Positions 18,356 through 28,848 of a DNA stretch of 59,929 bases are shown piece by piece. Position 1 is the stretch's first letter. Each line of letters opens with the position of its first letter. Source of the DNA: Micrococcales bacterium (GTDB lineage Bacteria; Actinomycetota; Actinomycetes; Actinomycetales; Microbacteriaceae); assembly GCA_016212425.1 (NCBI GenBank), contig JACRGJ010000092.1, positions 1 to 59,929 of the forward strand, written 5' to 3'. The notes below the pieces were generated by a model, which was not told the origin of the DNA, searched no databases, and saw nothing but the letters and a program-made list of their open reading frames with translations. A program made the position numbers and the translations under genes.

Positions 18356-18768
18356 ACGTCGAAGAGACTCTCGTCCTCATCAAGCCGGACGGGGTGGCCC
18401 GCAACCTCACCGGCGAGTTCCTGCGCCGCATCGAGGCGAAGGGCTACCAGCTGGTCGACATCCGGATGCTCGAGCCCGAGCTCGAGCTGCTCGCGGCGCA
18501 CTACGAGGAGCACCAGGGCAAGCCCTTCTACGAGCCTCTCGTCGAGTTCATGCAGTCCGGGCCCGTCGTCGCCGTGCGGGTGGCGGGGAATCGGGTCGTC
18601 GAAGGTTTCCGCTCGCTCGCGGGGGCCACCGATCCGACGACCGCGGCTCCGGGCACCATCCGCGGCGACCTCGGCCGCGACCGGGGCCTCGCCGTGCAGC
18701 AGAACCTCGTGCACGGCTCCGATTCGGCCGAGTCCGCCGCCCGCGAGCTCGCCCTCTGGTTCGGGTAG
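18352..18768 (+). CDS. ndk: Nucleoside-diphosphate kinase
   Basis: A 138-aa enzyme that transfers the gamma phosphate of ATP to other nucleoside diphosphates through a phospho-histidine. The fold signature 'TLVLIKPDGVARNL' is at the N-terminus, and the active-site motif 'NLVHGSDS' has His121. Length is standard. The ATG overlaps the DUF4233 stop (ATGA) and is preceded by GGAAGGAA. It is the last gene of the ileS operon and converges on the DsbA-like gene. Confidence 0.98.
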   Translation: MNVEETLVLIKPDGVARNLTGEFLRRIEAKGYQLVDIRMLEPELELLAAHYEEHQGKPFYEPLVEFMQSGPVVAVRVAGNRVVEGFRSLAGATDPTTAAPGTIRGDLGRDRGLAVQQNLVHGSDSAESAARELALWFG

Positions 18769-18796
18769 CCCGACCGCCTCGAAGGCGCCCCCGGCC

Positions 18797-19636
18797 TCAG
18801 CCCTGCGCGGCCCGGTTGATGACCGAGATGATGTCGTTCTGCCGGTCCCAGAGCTTCCCGTTCACCGTCACCGTCGGCGTGGCGAACCCCTGGGGGCCTT
18901 GCAGGTTCGGATCGGACGTCGCGAGCTGGGTGGCCGAGGTCACCCAGGAGCGGAAGCTCCCGCCGCGGATGCACGACTCCACCCGGTCGTTGCGCACCCC
19001 GGCGCTGCGGATGAGGGAGATCATCCGGTCGTTGGAGAGCCCGGGTGTCTGCTCGGTGCCCTGGTTCTTGTACAGGGTGACGAGGGCATCCAGGAACCCG
19101 GACGGGGCGTAGTTGGCCACGCAGGCCGCGAGGTTCGCGGCCCGGTCCGGGTAGTCGCTGGTGTAGGCGCCCTGCAGGATCGCCACCGGCTTGATCTCGA
19201 GCGAGATCTTCCCGTCGGCGACCATCTGCTCCAGCTGCGTCGCGTTCTGGCCCTCGAACGCCTTGCACGCCTCGCAGGTGAGGTCGACGTAGGTCTGCAC
19301 CTTCACCGGCGCATCGCCGGTCGCCGGCGCCACCGGCTTCTGCCCCTTCTTGAGCCCCGGCGTCGGGACGTACTGCGCCTCCGACCCCTTCTGGACGTAG
19401 AGGATGCCGTTGCTGGCCATGTTCTTCGGTCCGCCGGGCAGGGCCACCGCCGCCTTGGGCTGCAGGGCGATCACCGCGACGACCACCGCGACGAGGAGGA
19501 TCACCCCGAGGGAGACGAGTGTCGGCACGAGCACCTTCATCGTGCGCTGGCGCTTCTCCCGCTTCTCCCGGGCGAGGCGCGCCGCTTCGCGGGCCTCGTC
19601 GATGCGCTGCTTCTTGGTCTGGTTCACCGCGGCCAC
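18797..19636 (-). CDS. Membrane-anchored DsbA-like thioredoxin-fold protein
   Basis: A 279-aa protein with a charged N-terminus, one transmembrane anchor (about residues 34-60), and an extracytoplasmic thioredoxin-like domain containing the redox motif CEAC ('YVDLTCEACKAFEG'). The family (thioredoxin_4) forms disulfides in exported proteins. Two further cysteines (in 'AACVANY' and 'VESCIRG') are spaced as in actinobacterial DsbA homologues. It lies 59 bp downstream of a VKOR gene on the same strand; VKOR would reoxidise it, so the two probably form one disulfide-forming pathway. Confidence 0.88.
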   Translation of the reverse strand: MAAVNQTKKQRIDEAREAARLAREKREKRQRTMKVLVPTLVSLGVILLVAVVVAVIALQPKAAVALPGGPKNMASNGILYVQKGSEAQYVPTPGLKKGQKPVAPATGDAPVKVQTYVDLTCEACKAFEGQNATQLEQMVADGKISLEIKPVAILQGAYTSDYPDRAANLAACVANYAPSGFLDALVTLYKNQGTEQTPGLSNDRMISLIRSAGVRNDRVESCIRGGSFRSWVTSATQLATSDPNLQGPQGFATPTVTVNGKLWDRQNDIISVINRAAQG

Positions 19637-19695
19637 GGGTCGAAGCTAGAGGACGAGGGTCATGCTTGTCTGAGAGCACGCGGAGCCCCGGCGGA

Positions 19696-20295
19696 TCATC
19701 GGAGGTAGTAGCCGATCAGATCGAACTTCAGCTGGATGAGCAGGGCGATCACCAGGTAGGCCAGGAGAACGACGAGCGGGGACCAGCGCAGCAGGAATCG
19801 GCCCGCGGGTCGAGCGCCGGAGCCGAACACGCCGCGGGACAGGTTCAGTGCGGTCGTCGCGACGAGCGCGAGGATCGTCACCGACCAGGTGAGCAGACAC
19901 CAGGTGCAGAGCCTCCCGAGCACCAGGAAGGTCTGGGTCATCAGCCAGATGCAGAAGACCATCGCGGCCGTGAGCCCGACGTTGGTCGCGACCCAGAACC
20001 ACCGGGCGTAGCGAGCCCCGGCGACCGCGCCCATCACGATGGCGAGCACCACCGCCCAGCCGACCACGCCGAGCAGCGGGTTCGGGAACCCGAACACCCT
20101 GCCCTGCGGGGACAGCAGGTTCGTCGTGCACTCCACGAACGGGTTGATCGTGCAGGTGAGCTCCGCCTTCGGGTTCTTCAGCACCGTGAACTCGTCGACG
20201 GTCAGCTGGAAGGCGGCGAGCAGGCCGAGGCCGGCGGCGACCAGCATGGTCACGAGGTAGGCCGTCGGGATGCGAGTGCGAGGCGCGTCGGTCAC
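19696..20295 (-). CDS. Vitamin K epoxide reductase (VKOR) family protein
   Basis: A 199-aa integral membrane protein with five hydrophobic segments. It has the VKOR cysteine pairs: a loop pair in 'LTCTINPFVECTTN' and the quinone-proximal CTWC motif in 'RLCTWCLLTWS'. VKOR takes electrons from a DsbA-like partner and passes them to menaquinone. I prefer the GTG start (reading MTDAPRT); an in-frame ATG three codons upstream is also possible. The likely partner, a DsbA-like protein, is the next gene. Confidence 0.9.
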   Translation of the reverse strand: MTDAPRTRIPTAYLVTMLVAAGLGLLAAFQLTVDEFTVLKNPKAELTCTINPFVECTTNLLSPQGRVFGFPNPLLGVVGWAVVLAIVMGAVAGARYARWFWVATNVGLTAAMVFCIWLMTQTFLVLGRLCTWCLLTWSVTILALVATTALNLSRGVFGSGARPAGRFLLRWSPLVVLLAYLVIALLIQLKFDLIGYYLR

Positions 20296-20606
20296 GCCCC
20301 GCATCCTCGCATGCGCGGCGGCGTGCTGACCCGCCCCCGTGCGGGGACGTGCGATACTGGAGCGCCGTCGTCGGGCCGCGCCCGTCGACACCGCACATGA
20401 CTTTCCGGGCACACCGTTCATTCGGGATCACCGGGCCGCGGGCCTCGACCGAGTGCCCGCGTCGGATGCCGGCTCCGAGCGCGTCGTGACAGGACGCGGA
20501 CCGCACGAGCGGTCGACACGGATGTGAGCGGATGCCGCGGCATCCGCCCCGAGGGATACCCGGACGAGTGGCGCGGCTGCTCCGCCGGACGAGGAGTGCA
20601 CCAGCG
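20296..20606 (+). other. Non-coding leader upstream of the RNase E/G gene, with a perfect 20-bp palindrome
   Basis: About 310 bases without a convincing gene. It contains a possible -10 element (GATACT at 20353-20358) and a perfect palindrome at 20528-20547 whose arms are GCGGATGCCG and CGGCATCCGC. Transcribed, it would form a stable hairpin about 60 bases before the start codon. Long 5' leaders are often used for autoregulation of RNase E; that role here is only a guess. Confidence 0.4.
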
Positions 20607-22928
20607 ATGGTGGAAGAGCAGCCCACGAAGCGCCCGCGTTTCGGACGACGCCGACGCGGTCCGGACAGCGATCAGGCCGAGAGTGCGGCCGACGCCGTCG
20701 TGGCCGAGAGCGCACCCGCCACGGAGCCCGCGTCCGAGCCGGAGCCCGCCCGCGAGCCGGAGCCCGCGTCCGAGCCGGAGCCCGCGCGCGAGCCGGAGCC
20801 CGCCCGCCCGCCGGACCCGAAGCCCGATCCGGAACCGAAGCCCGACCCGGTCGCTTTCGGGGCGGGGACCACCGCGCTCCTGTTCCGCGCGCCGGATCTG
20901 CCCACCTTCATCCCGCCGCCGCCGGGGCAGCCGTTCCGCGAGGAGGCGCAGCCGGATGAGGCGGCCGGCACGTCCCGCCGCCGCAACCGCCGCCGCGCCG
21001 GCGATGAGCCGCGCGAGGGGGACGACGCGCCGAATACGACGACCCGGGTTCGCGCGCCGCGTCAGGCGCCCGCGCCGATCACCGAGCCGCAGCGCATCAA
21101 GGGCTCCACCCGCCTCGAGGCGAAGAAGCAGCGCCGCCGGGAGGGCCGCGATCAGGGGCGCCGCCGCACGGTGATCACCGAGTCGGAGTTCCTCGCCCGC
21201 CGCGAGAGCGTCGAGCGCTCGATGGTGGTCCGCGAGGCGCATGGGCGCATCCAGATCGCCGTGCTCGAGGACGGCGTGCTGGTCGAGCACTACGTCGCCC
21301 GCGCGCAGGACGCCAGCCTCATCGGGAACGTCTACCTGGGTCGCGTGCAGAACGTGCTGCCGAGCATGGAGGCGGCGTTCGTCGACATCGGCCGCGGACG
21401 CAACGCGGTGCTCTACTCGGGCGAGGTCGACTGGGATGCCGTGCAGGCGGCATCCGAGACGAAGAACCAGCCGCGCAAGATCGAGCTCGCGCTGAAGCCG
21501 GGAGATCGGGTGCTCGTGCAGGTCACGAAGGATCCCGTGGGACACAAGGGCGCCCGGCTCACCAGCCAGGTCAGCCTGCCGGGCCGGTACCTCGTCTACG
21601 TGCCGAAGGGCTCGATGAACGGGATCAGCCGCAAGCTGCCCGACACCGAGCGGGCGCGGCTCAAGCGCATCCTGAAGGACGTGCTCCCCGACGACGCCGG
21701 CGTCATCGTGCGCACCGCCGCGGAGGGCGCCACCGAGGAGCAGCTGACCCTCGACGTGCAGCGGCTGACCACGCAGTGGGCCGAGATCGAACGGGCCATC
21801 GAGATCGGCCAGGTTCCGCAGATGCTGCACTCCGAGCCCGACCTGCTGATCAAGATCGTGCGCGACGTCTTCAACGAGGACTTCCAGCGGATGGTGATCG
21901 CCGGCGACGACGCGCTGGTCACCATCGAGCGCTACCTCGGCTCGGTCGCCCCCGACCTCGTGGCGAGGATCGAGCGCTACCAGGGCGAGCGGGACGCCTT
22001 CGACGAGTTCCGCGTTTCGGAGCAGATCGAGAAGGCGCTCGAGCGGAAGGTGTGGCTGCCCTCCGGGGGGTCGCTCATCATCGACCGCACCGAGGCGATG
22101 ACGGTCGTCGACGTGAACACGGGCAAGTTCGTCGGATCCGGCGGCAACCTCGAGGAGACCGTCACCCGCAACAACCTCGAGGCCGCGGAGGAGATCGTGC
22201 GTCAGCTGCGGCTGCGCGACATCGGCGGCATCATCGTGGTCGACTTCATCGACATGGTGCTGGAGACCAATCGCGACCTCGTGCTGCGACGCCTGGTCGA
22301 GTGCCTCTCGCGCGACCGTACGAAGCACCAGGTCGCCGAGGTCACATCGCTAGGGCTCGTGCAGATGACCCGCAAGAAGCTCGGGCTCGGACTGCTCGAG
22401 TCCTTCAGCGAGGCGTGCGAGGTCTGCGCCGGACGGGGCGTCATCGTGCATCACGACCCCGTGACCCGGCACCGCGGCGGCGAGAACGGCAACGGCAACG
22501 GCGGAGGCAACGGCGGGGGCGGTCGCGGGCGCCGAGGGCGCGGGAACGGCGCCGCCACCTCCGGCGGATCGGCCGCGAGCACCACGCCCGGCAGCGGCAA
22601 CGGCACCCACGCGATCACCGACGACGTGCGCAACGCGCTCTCCCGCATCGCCGCATCAAGCGCCGCCGCGCATACGCCCGACCTCGCGGTCGCGGCCGCG
22701 GATAGCGCGCCGGAGGAGATCGGGGAAGGGGCGGTGGCGGATGCGGCCGTCGAGGTCCTCGAGCTTCCGCTCGAGCCCGCCGTCGCGTCGCGCGCCCGGG
22801 TCAGCTCTGCCGACGCGGAGAACATCCTGGGCTCCGTCCTCGATGCTCTGCCCGAGCCGAAGAAGCCCGGTCAGGGGCGCGCCCGGGGCCGGCGCGTGTC
22901 GACCACGACGGTCACGCCGGGGGAGTAG
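20607..22928 (+). CDS. rne: Ribonuclease E/G family protein
   Basis: A 773-aa endoribonuclease for rRNA/tRNA processing and mRNA decay. The N-terminal 190 residues are low-complexity, acidic Pro/Glu repeats followed by basic clusters. The S1 domain comes next ('GNVYLGRVQNVLPSMEAAF'), then the DNase-I-like catalytic part with 'VVDVNTGKFVG' and 'IIVVDFIDM' carrying the metal-binding aspartates, and the zinc-link 'CEVCAGRG'. A Gly/Asn-rich linker and short tail follow. I chose the ATG at 20607 because upstream sequence is not protein-like. It overlaps the convergent DUF4031 gene by 17 bases. Confidence 0.95.
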   Translation: MVEEQPTKRPRFGRRRRGPDSDQAESAADAVVAESAPATEPASEPEPAREPEPASEPEPAREPEPARPPDPKPDPEPKPDPVAFGAGTTALLFRAPDLPTFIPPPPGQPFREEAQPDEAAGTSRRRNRRRAGDEPREGDDAPNTTTRVRAPRQAPAPITEPQRIKGSTRLEAKKQRRREGRDQGRRRTVITESEFLARRESVERSMVVREAHGRIQIAVLEDGVLVEHYVARAQDASLIGNVYLGRVQNVLPSMEAAFVDIGRGRNAVLYSGEVDWDAVQAASETKNQPRKIELALKPGDRVLVQVTKDPVGHKGARLTSQVSLPGRYLVYVPKGSMNGISRKLPDTERARLKRILKDVLPDDAGVIVRTAAEGATEEQLTLDVQRLTTQWAEIERAIEIGQVPQMLHSEPDLLIKIVRDVFNEDFQRMVIAGDDALVTIERYLGSVAPDLVARIERYQGERDAFDEFRVSEQIEKALERKVWLPSGGSLIIDRTEAMTVVDVNTGKFVGSGGNLEETVTRNNLEAAEEIVRQLRLRDIGGIIVVDFIDMVLETNRDLVLRRLVECLSRDRTKHQVAEVTSLGLVQMTRKKLGLGLLESFSEACEVCAGRGVIVHHDPVTRHRGGENGNGNGGGNGGGGRGRRGRGNGAATSGGSAASTTPGSGNGTHAITDDVRNALSRIAASSAAAHTPDLAVAAADSAPEEIGEGAVADAAVEVLELPLEPAVASRARVSSADAENILGSVLDALPEPKKPGQGRARGRRVSTTTVTPGE
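20724..20810 (+). repeat. 18-bp tandem repeat coding for Glu-Pro-Ala-(Ser/Arg)-Glu-Pro
   Basis: Nearly five units of an 18-bp repeat (GAGCCCGCSYSCGAGCCG-like) in the 5' part of the RNase E/G gene. Units alternate between EPASEP and EPAREP. The repeat length keeps the reading frame, so copy number can vary between strains. Confidence 0.8.
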
Positions 22929-23190
22929 CCCGCCGCTCGCGCATGGTGACCCGCAGCCCCGAGGCGACGAGGCGGTTGCGGAGTTCCTTCGCGCTCACCC
23001 GGGTGGCGCCGAGCCCGACCAGATCGGGCAGGCGGTCCGCGGGGACGTCGTAGTGATCGCGGTCGAACGCGCGCCGCGGGATCCCGGCCCGCCCGGCGAA
23101 CGCGTGCAGCTCCTGGTAGGAGGTGTCGCTCACCAGGTGCGCCCAGAGTCGTCCGTGCGCGGGCCACATCGGCTCGTCGACGAGGATCAT
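22912..23190 (-). CDS. DUF4031 domain-containing protein
   Basis: A 92-aa protein that is almost entirely the DUF4031 domain: 'MILVDEPMWPAHGRLWAHLVSD' at the N-terminus and 'AFAGRAGIPRRAFDRDHYDVP' in the middle are characteristic. Function is unknown. The convergent overlap of its 3' end with the RNase E/G gene (17 bases) means that the two transcripts are antisense to each other at their ends. Confidence 0.88.
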   Translation of the reverse strand: MILVDEPMWPAHGRLWAHLVSDTSYQELHAFAGRAGIPRRAFDRDHYDVPADRLPDLVGLGATRVSAKELRNRLVASGLRVTMRERRATPPA

Positions 23191-23222
23191 CCCGGCTCAC
23201 GCTACCGCCGCCCCCGGGCGCT

Positions 23223-23252
23223 TTGACCGGATTCGCGGATCTCGCGTATACT
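23223..23252 (+). promoter_or_regulatory. Putative housekeeping promoter for rplU-rpmA
   Basis: TTGACC at 23223-23228 and TATACT at 23247-23252 with an 18-bp spacer, close to the sigma-70/SigA consensus. Transcription would begin near 23259 and leave a leader of about 110 bases before the rplU GTG, where an L21 leader structure could form. Confidence 0.75.
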
Positions 23253-23369
23253 CGACCCTCGGTGTCCGCTGGCTCTGCCGCGTCGCCAGCCCGCAGATCC
23301 TGCGGGTCGCAGCCTGCGGAACAGCAGTGGTCCGATCGGCTCGTCAGCTTCCAGGAGTAAGGAATCCCC

Positions 23370-23702
23370 GTGGTCTACGCAGTAGTGCGCGCCGGCGGTC
23401 GGCAGGAGAAGGTCGAGGTCGGCACGGTCGTCGTCCTCGATCGCATCGCCGCCCGTGAGGACGGCACCATCCAGCTCGCCCCCGTGCTGCTCGTGGACGG
23501 GGACACGATCACCCACGATGCGAAGGACCTCGCGAAGGTCACCGTCACCGCCGAGGTGCTCGGGAACGAGCGCGGCAAGAAGATCGTGATCCAGAAGTTC
23601 AAGAACAAGACCGGCTACAAGAAGCGCCAGGGGCACCGCTCCGAGCTGACCCGGGTCAAGATCACCGGCATCGGCGGCAGCACCGCCGGGAAGAAGAAGT
23701 AG
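23370..23702 (+). CDS. rplU: 50S ribosomal protein L21
   Basis: A 110-aa large-subunit ribosomal protein. The N-terminal '[13 protein letters not shown]' and the C-terminal '[21 protein letters not shown]' are the family signature. The start is GTG with an upstream AGGAGTAAGGA ribosome-binding site. It is followed after 10 bases by rpmA, the standard L21-L27 pair. Confidence 0.98.
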   Translation: MVYAVVRAGGRQEKVEVGTVVVLDRIAAREDGTIQLAPVLLVDGDTITHDAKDLAKVTVTAEVLGNERGKKIVIQKFKNKTGYKKRQGHRSELTRVKITGIGGSTAGKKK

Positions 23703-23712
23703 GGGACACCTC

Positions 23713-23976
23713 ATGGCACACAAGAAGGGCGCGTCCTCGACCCGCAACGGTCGCGACTCCAACGCGCAGTACCTCGGCGTCAAGCGTTTCGGCGGCCAGG
23801 TGGTGAAGGCGGGCGAGATCATCGTGCGTCAGCGCGGTACGCACTTCCACCCCGGTGCCGGGGTGGGCCGCGGCGGCGACGACACCCTGTTCGCCCTGCA
23901 GCCCGGCGCGGTGCAGTTCGGTCGGAAGGGCGGCCGCAAGGTCGTCAACATCGTCGAGGTCCCGGCGGCGGTCTAG
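23713..23976 (+). CDS. rpmA: 50S ribosomal protein L27
   Basis: An 87-aa ribosomal protein whose N-terminus reaches the peptidyl transferase centre. The sequence begins directly with [16 protein letters not shown], so it lacks the cleavable Firmicutes-type N-terminal extension. '[19 protein letters not shown]' is the family motif. It is 10 bases after rplU; a hairpin follows the stop. Confidence 0.98.
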   Translation: MAHKKGASSTRNGRDSNAQYLGVKRFGGQVVKAGEIIVRQRGTHFHPGAGVGRGGDDTLFALQPGAVQFGRKGGRKVVNIVEVPAAV

Positions 23977-26456
<2,480 letters not shown>

Positions 26457-26511
26457 GCGCGGTCAGCCCCACCGGCGGCCCGCATCGTCCCCACTGCTAG
26501 GGTGCACCCCG

Positions 26512-27912
26512 ATGACGGACGAGTGGGCCGATTCTCGGCTGGATCTGCCCCGGCCGCTCCCCGCCCGTGGCCGAGGCGAGGCCCTCCGCACCGAGCTCCG
26601 CGCGGCCATCCGCAGCGGCCGGCTCCCCGCCGGCAGACGGCTGCCTCCTTCGCGCATCCTCGCCGCCGACCTCGGGGTCGCTCGCAACACGGTGGCGGAT
26701 GCGTACGGCCGACTGGCCGCGGAGGGCTGGCTGGAGACGCTGGTGGGTTCGGGAACGCGGGTCGCCGCCGGGCGCAGCGCGGATGCCGCGGCCCGGACCG
26801 CCGCCGAGCAGCCGACGCCCCGCCTGGATCTGCGTCCGGGGCACCCCGACCTGTCGTCGTTCCCCCGCGCCGCCTGGTCGCGTGCGCAGGCGGCCGCGCT
26901 CGCCGACACCCCGGCGACGGCGCTCGGCTACGACGATCCGCGCGGCGGCCTCGAGTTGCGCACGACGCTGGCCGGCTACCTCGCCCGCGCGCGCGGCGTC
27001 GACGCCGATCCGCATCGCATCGTGCTCACCACCGGCTTCGGCGACGGGGTCGCCTCGGTGTGGCAGCTGCTCGTCCGCGAGGGCGCCCGGCGCCTGGGCG
27101 TCGAGGAGCTGAGCCTCCCGCCGTTCCGTCGCTCCGCCGAGGCGGCGGGACTCGAGCTCGTGCCGGTCCCCATCGACGAGCAGGGGGCGGACGCAGCGGG
27201 CGTCCGGGCGGATGCGCTGCTCGTCACCCCCGCCCACCAGTTCCCCACCGGGGTGGTCCTCTCGGCGGAGCGCCGACGCGCGCTGGGTGAGCGGATCGCC
27301 GCAGGCACGCTCGTCGTGGAGGACGACTACGACGGCGAGTTCCGCTTCGACCGCTCGCCGGTGGGCGCCCTGCAGGGGCTGCTGCCGGACGGCGTCGTGT
27401 ACACGGGCACGGTCAGCAAGACCCTGGCACCGGGCGCCCGCCTCGGCTGGCTCGTCGTTCCCGAGCGGATGGCGCTGCCGCTGGCCGAGCTCCGCTCGGA
27501 GACCGGCGGGGCACCCTCGGTGATCGAGCAGCGCACCCTGGCCCGGCTCATCGACTCCGGCGCCTACGACCACCACGTGCGGCGCATGCGGACGCTCTAC
27601 CGCCGACGTCGGGACGAGCTCGGGATGCGGCTCGACGCGGAGGGCATCCGCTCGCGGGGCATCGCGGCGGGACTGCACGTCGTCGTCGAGCTGCCGAACG
27701 GCCAGGGGGAGGAGGCGGTCATCGCCCGGGCCGCGGATGCCGGCCTGGCCCTCGACGGGCTTGCGGGGTATGCGATGCCCGGGGCGGCTCGTCGGCCCCC
27801 GTCGCTCGTCGTGGGATACGGCGCACCGACCCCGCACCTCTGGCCCGCTGCGCTGGAGGCGCTCGCGGCGGTGCTCGCGCACGGTCGCCCTGCCGCGTCC
27901 CGGACGGGGTGA
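26512..27912 (+). CDS. MocR/PdxR-type transcriptional regulator (GntR wHTH plus aminotransferase-like domain)
   Basis: A 466-aa two-domain regulator. Residues 15-85 form a GntR winged helix ('LRAAIRSGRLPAGRRLPPSR' then 'LGVARNTVADAYGRLAAEGW'). Residues 115-455 are a fold-type I aminotransferase-like domain with the PLP lysine in 'GTVSKTLAPGARLGW' and the preceding 'VVEDDYDGEFR'. PdxR proteins of this class activate pyridoxal phosphate synthesis genes; pdxST is not in view, so the target is uncertain. It has its own spacing (55 bases after proB) and is probably transcribed separately. Confidence 0.9.
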   Translation: MTDEWADSRLDLPRPLPARGRGEALRTELRAAIRSGRLPAGRRLPPSRILAADLGVARNTVADAYGRLAAEGWLETLVGSGTRVAAGRSADAAARTAAEQPTPRLDLRPGHPDLSSFPRAAWSRAQAAALADTPATALGYDDPRGGLELRTTLAGYLARARGVDADPHRIVLTTGFGDGVASVWQLLVREGARRLGVEELSLPPFRRSAEAAGLELVPVPIDEQGADAAGVRADALLVTPAHQFPTGVVLSAERRRALGERIAAGTLVVEDDYDGEFRFDRSPVGALQGLLPDGVVYTGTVSKTLAPGARLGWLVVPERMALPLAELRSETGGAPSVIEQRTLARLIDSGAYDHHVRRMRTLYRRRRDELGMRLDAEGIRSRGIAAGLHVVVELPNGQGEEAVIARAADAGLALDGLAGYAMPGAARRPPSLVVGYGAPTPHLWPAALEALAAVLAHGRPAASRTG

Positions 27913-28018
27913 GCGGAAGGGCGGCGCGGCGTGTCGACACCGCGGCGCTCCCCGGTCGAGCACGGGTGCCGGGGCTAGAGTGAACGGGCTCGCCGCCTTC
28001 CGGAAGGACCTCACTCCG

Positions 28019-28225
28019 ATGCTCATGACCCTCGTCGCTGCAGCGGAGGAGAAGGCGACCCTCTTCCTTCCGAACTGGGCCTTCCCGCTCATCGCCGCGA
28101 TCGTCTTCCTGCTCCTGGCGCTCGTGGTGTGGAGCTACCGCAACGTAGCCAATCGCCACGCCGACGCGACCGGGGGGAACACCCGCGGCGAGCACGCGGA
28201 GCCCGGCGGCGGGGGCCACCGCTGA
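28019..28225 (+). CDS. Small single-pass membrane protein upstream of nadD
   Basis: A 68-aa protein with one transmembrane helix (about residues 18-40, '[19 protein letters not shown]') and a hydrophilic, Gly/His-rich C-terminal tail. A GGAAGGA ribosome-binding site lies 12 bases before the chosen ATG; a second ATG two codons later is possible. Its TGA overlaps the apparent nadD start (CTGA). Family not recognised; position before nadD suggests co-expression. Confidence 0.75.
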   Translation: MLMTLVAAAEEKATLFLPNWAFPLIAAIVFLLLALVVWSYRNVANRHADATGGNTRGEHAEPGGGGHR

Positions 28226-28848
28226 CCGACGCCCGGCGCCGTCGCATCGGAGTGATGGGCGGCACCTTCGACCCGATCCACCACGGCCACCTCGTCGCGG
28301 CGAGCGAGGTCCGCCAGCACTTCGAGCTCGACGAGGTGCTCTTCGTCCCCACCGGCCAGCCGTGGATGAAACGCGGAGTCACGGAGGCGGAGCACCGCTA
28401 TCTGATGACCGTCGTCGCCACCGCCTCCAACCCCGACTTCACGGTGAGCCGGGTCGACATCGACCGGAGCGGACCCACCTACACGGCCGACACGCTCCGC
28501 GACATCCGGGCGCAGCATCCGGACGCCGACCTGTACTTCATCACCGGCGCGGATGCGGTCACCCAGATCCTGCAGTGGAAGGACAGCGACGAGCTCTGGC
28601 CGCTCGCGCACTTCGTGGCCGTGTCGCGCCCCGGCCACCCCCTGAGCATTCGCGGGCTGCCGGAGCACAGCGTAAGCTCGTTGGAAATCCCGGCGCTGGC
28701 CATCTCGTCGACGGATTGCCGGATCCGGGTGAGCCGAGGCCACCCGGTCTGGTATTTGGTCCCCGACGGCGTCGTCCAGTACATCTCCAAGCATCACCTG
28801 TATCGGAACCAGAACAGCCGCAGCCAGACCCATCGGAGTACCACATGA
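28222..28848 (+). CDS. nadD: Nicotinate-nucleotide adenylyltransferase
   Basis: A roughly 208-aa nucleotidyltransferase that makes nicotinate adenine dinucleotide for NAD synthesis. The signature '[18 protein letters not shown]' holds the HxGH motif, and the C-terminal '[21 protein letters not shown]' has the ISSTxxR motif. Start choice is difficult. The frame has no ATG/GTG that keeps the complete first strand (RRRIGVMGG). A CTG at 28222 overlapping the previous stop fits both the strand and the coupling pattern; GTG at 28252 or ATG at 28255 would cut into it. Its stop overlaps the next ATG. Confidence 0.93.
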   Translation: MTDARRRRIGVMGGTFDPIHHGHLVAASEVRQHFELDEVLFVPTGQPWMKRGVTEAEHRYLMTVVATASNPDFTVSRVDIDRSGPTYTADTLRDIRAQHPDADLYFITGADAVTQILQWKDSDELWPLAHFVAVSRPGHPLSIRGLPEHSVSSLEIPALAISSTDCRIRVSRGHPVWYLVPDGVVQYISKHHLYRNQNSRSQTHRSTT

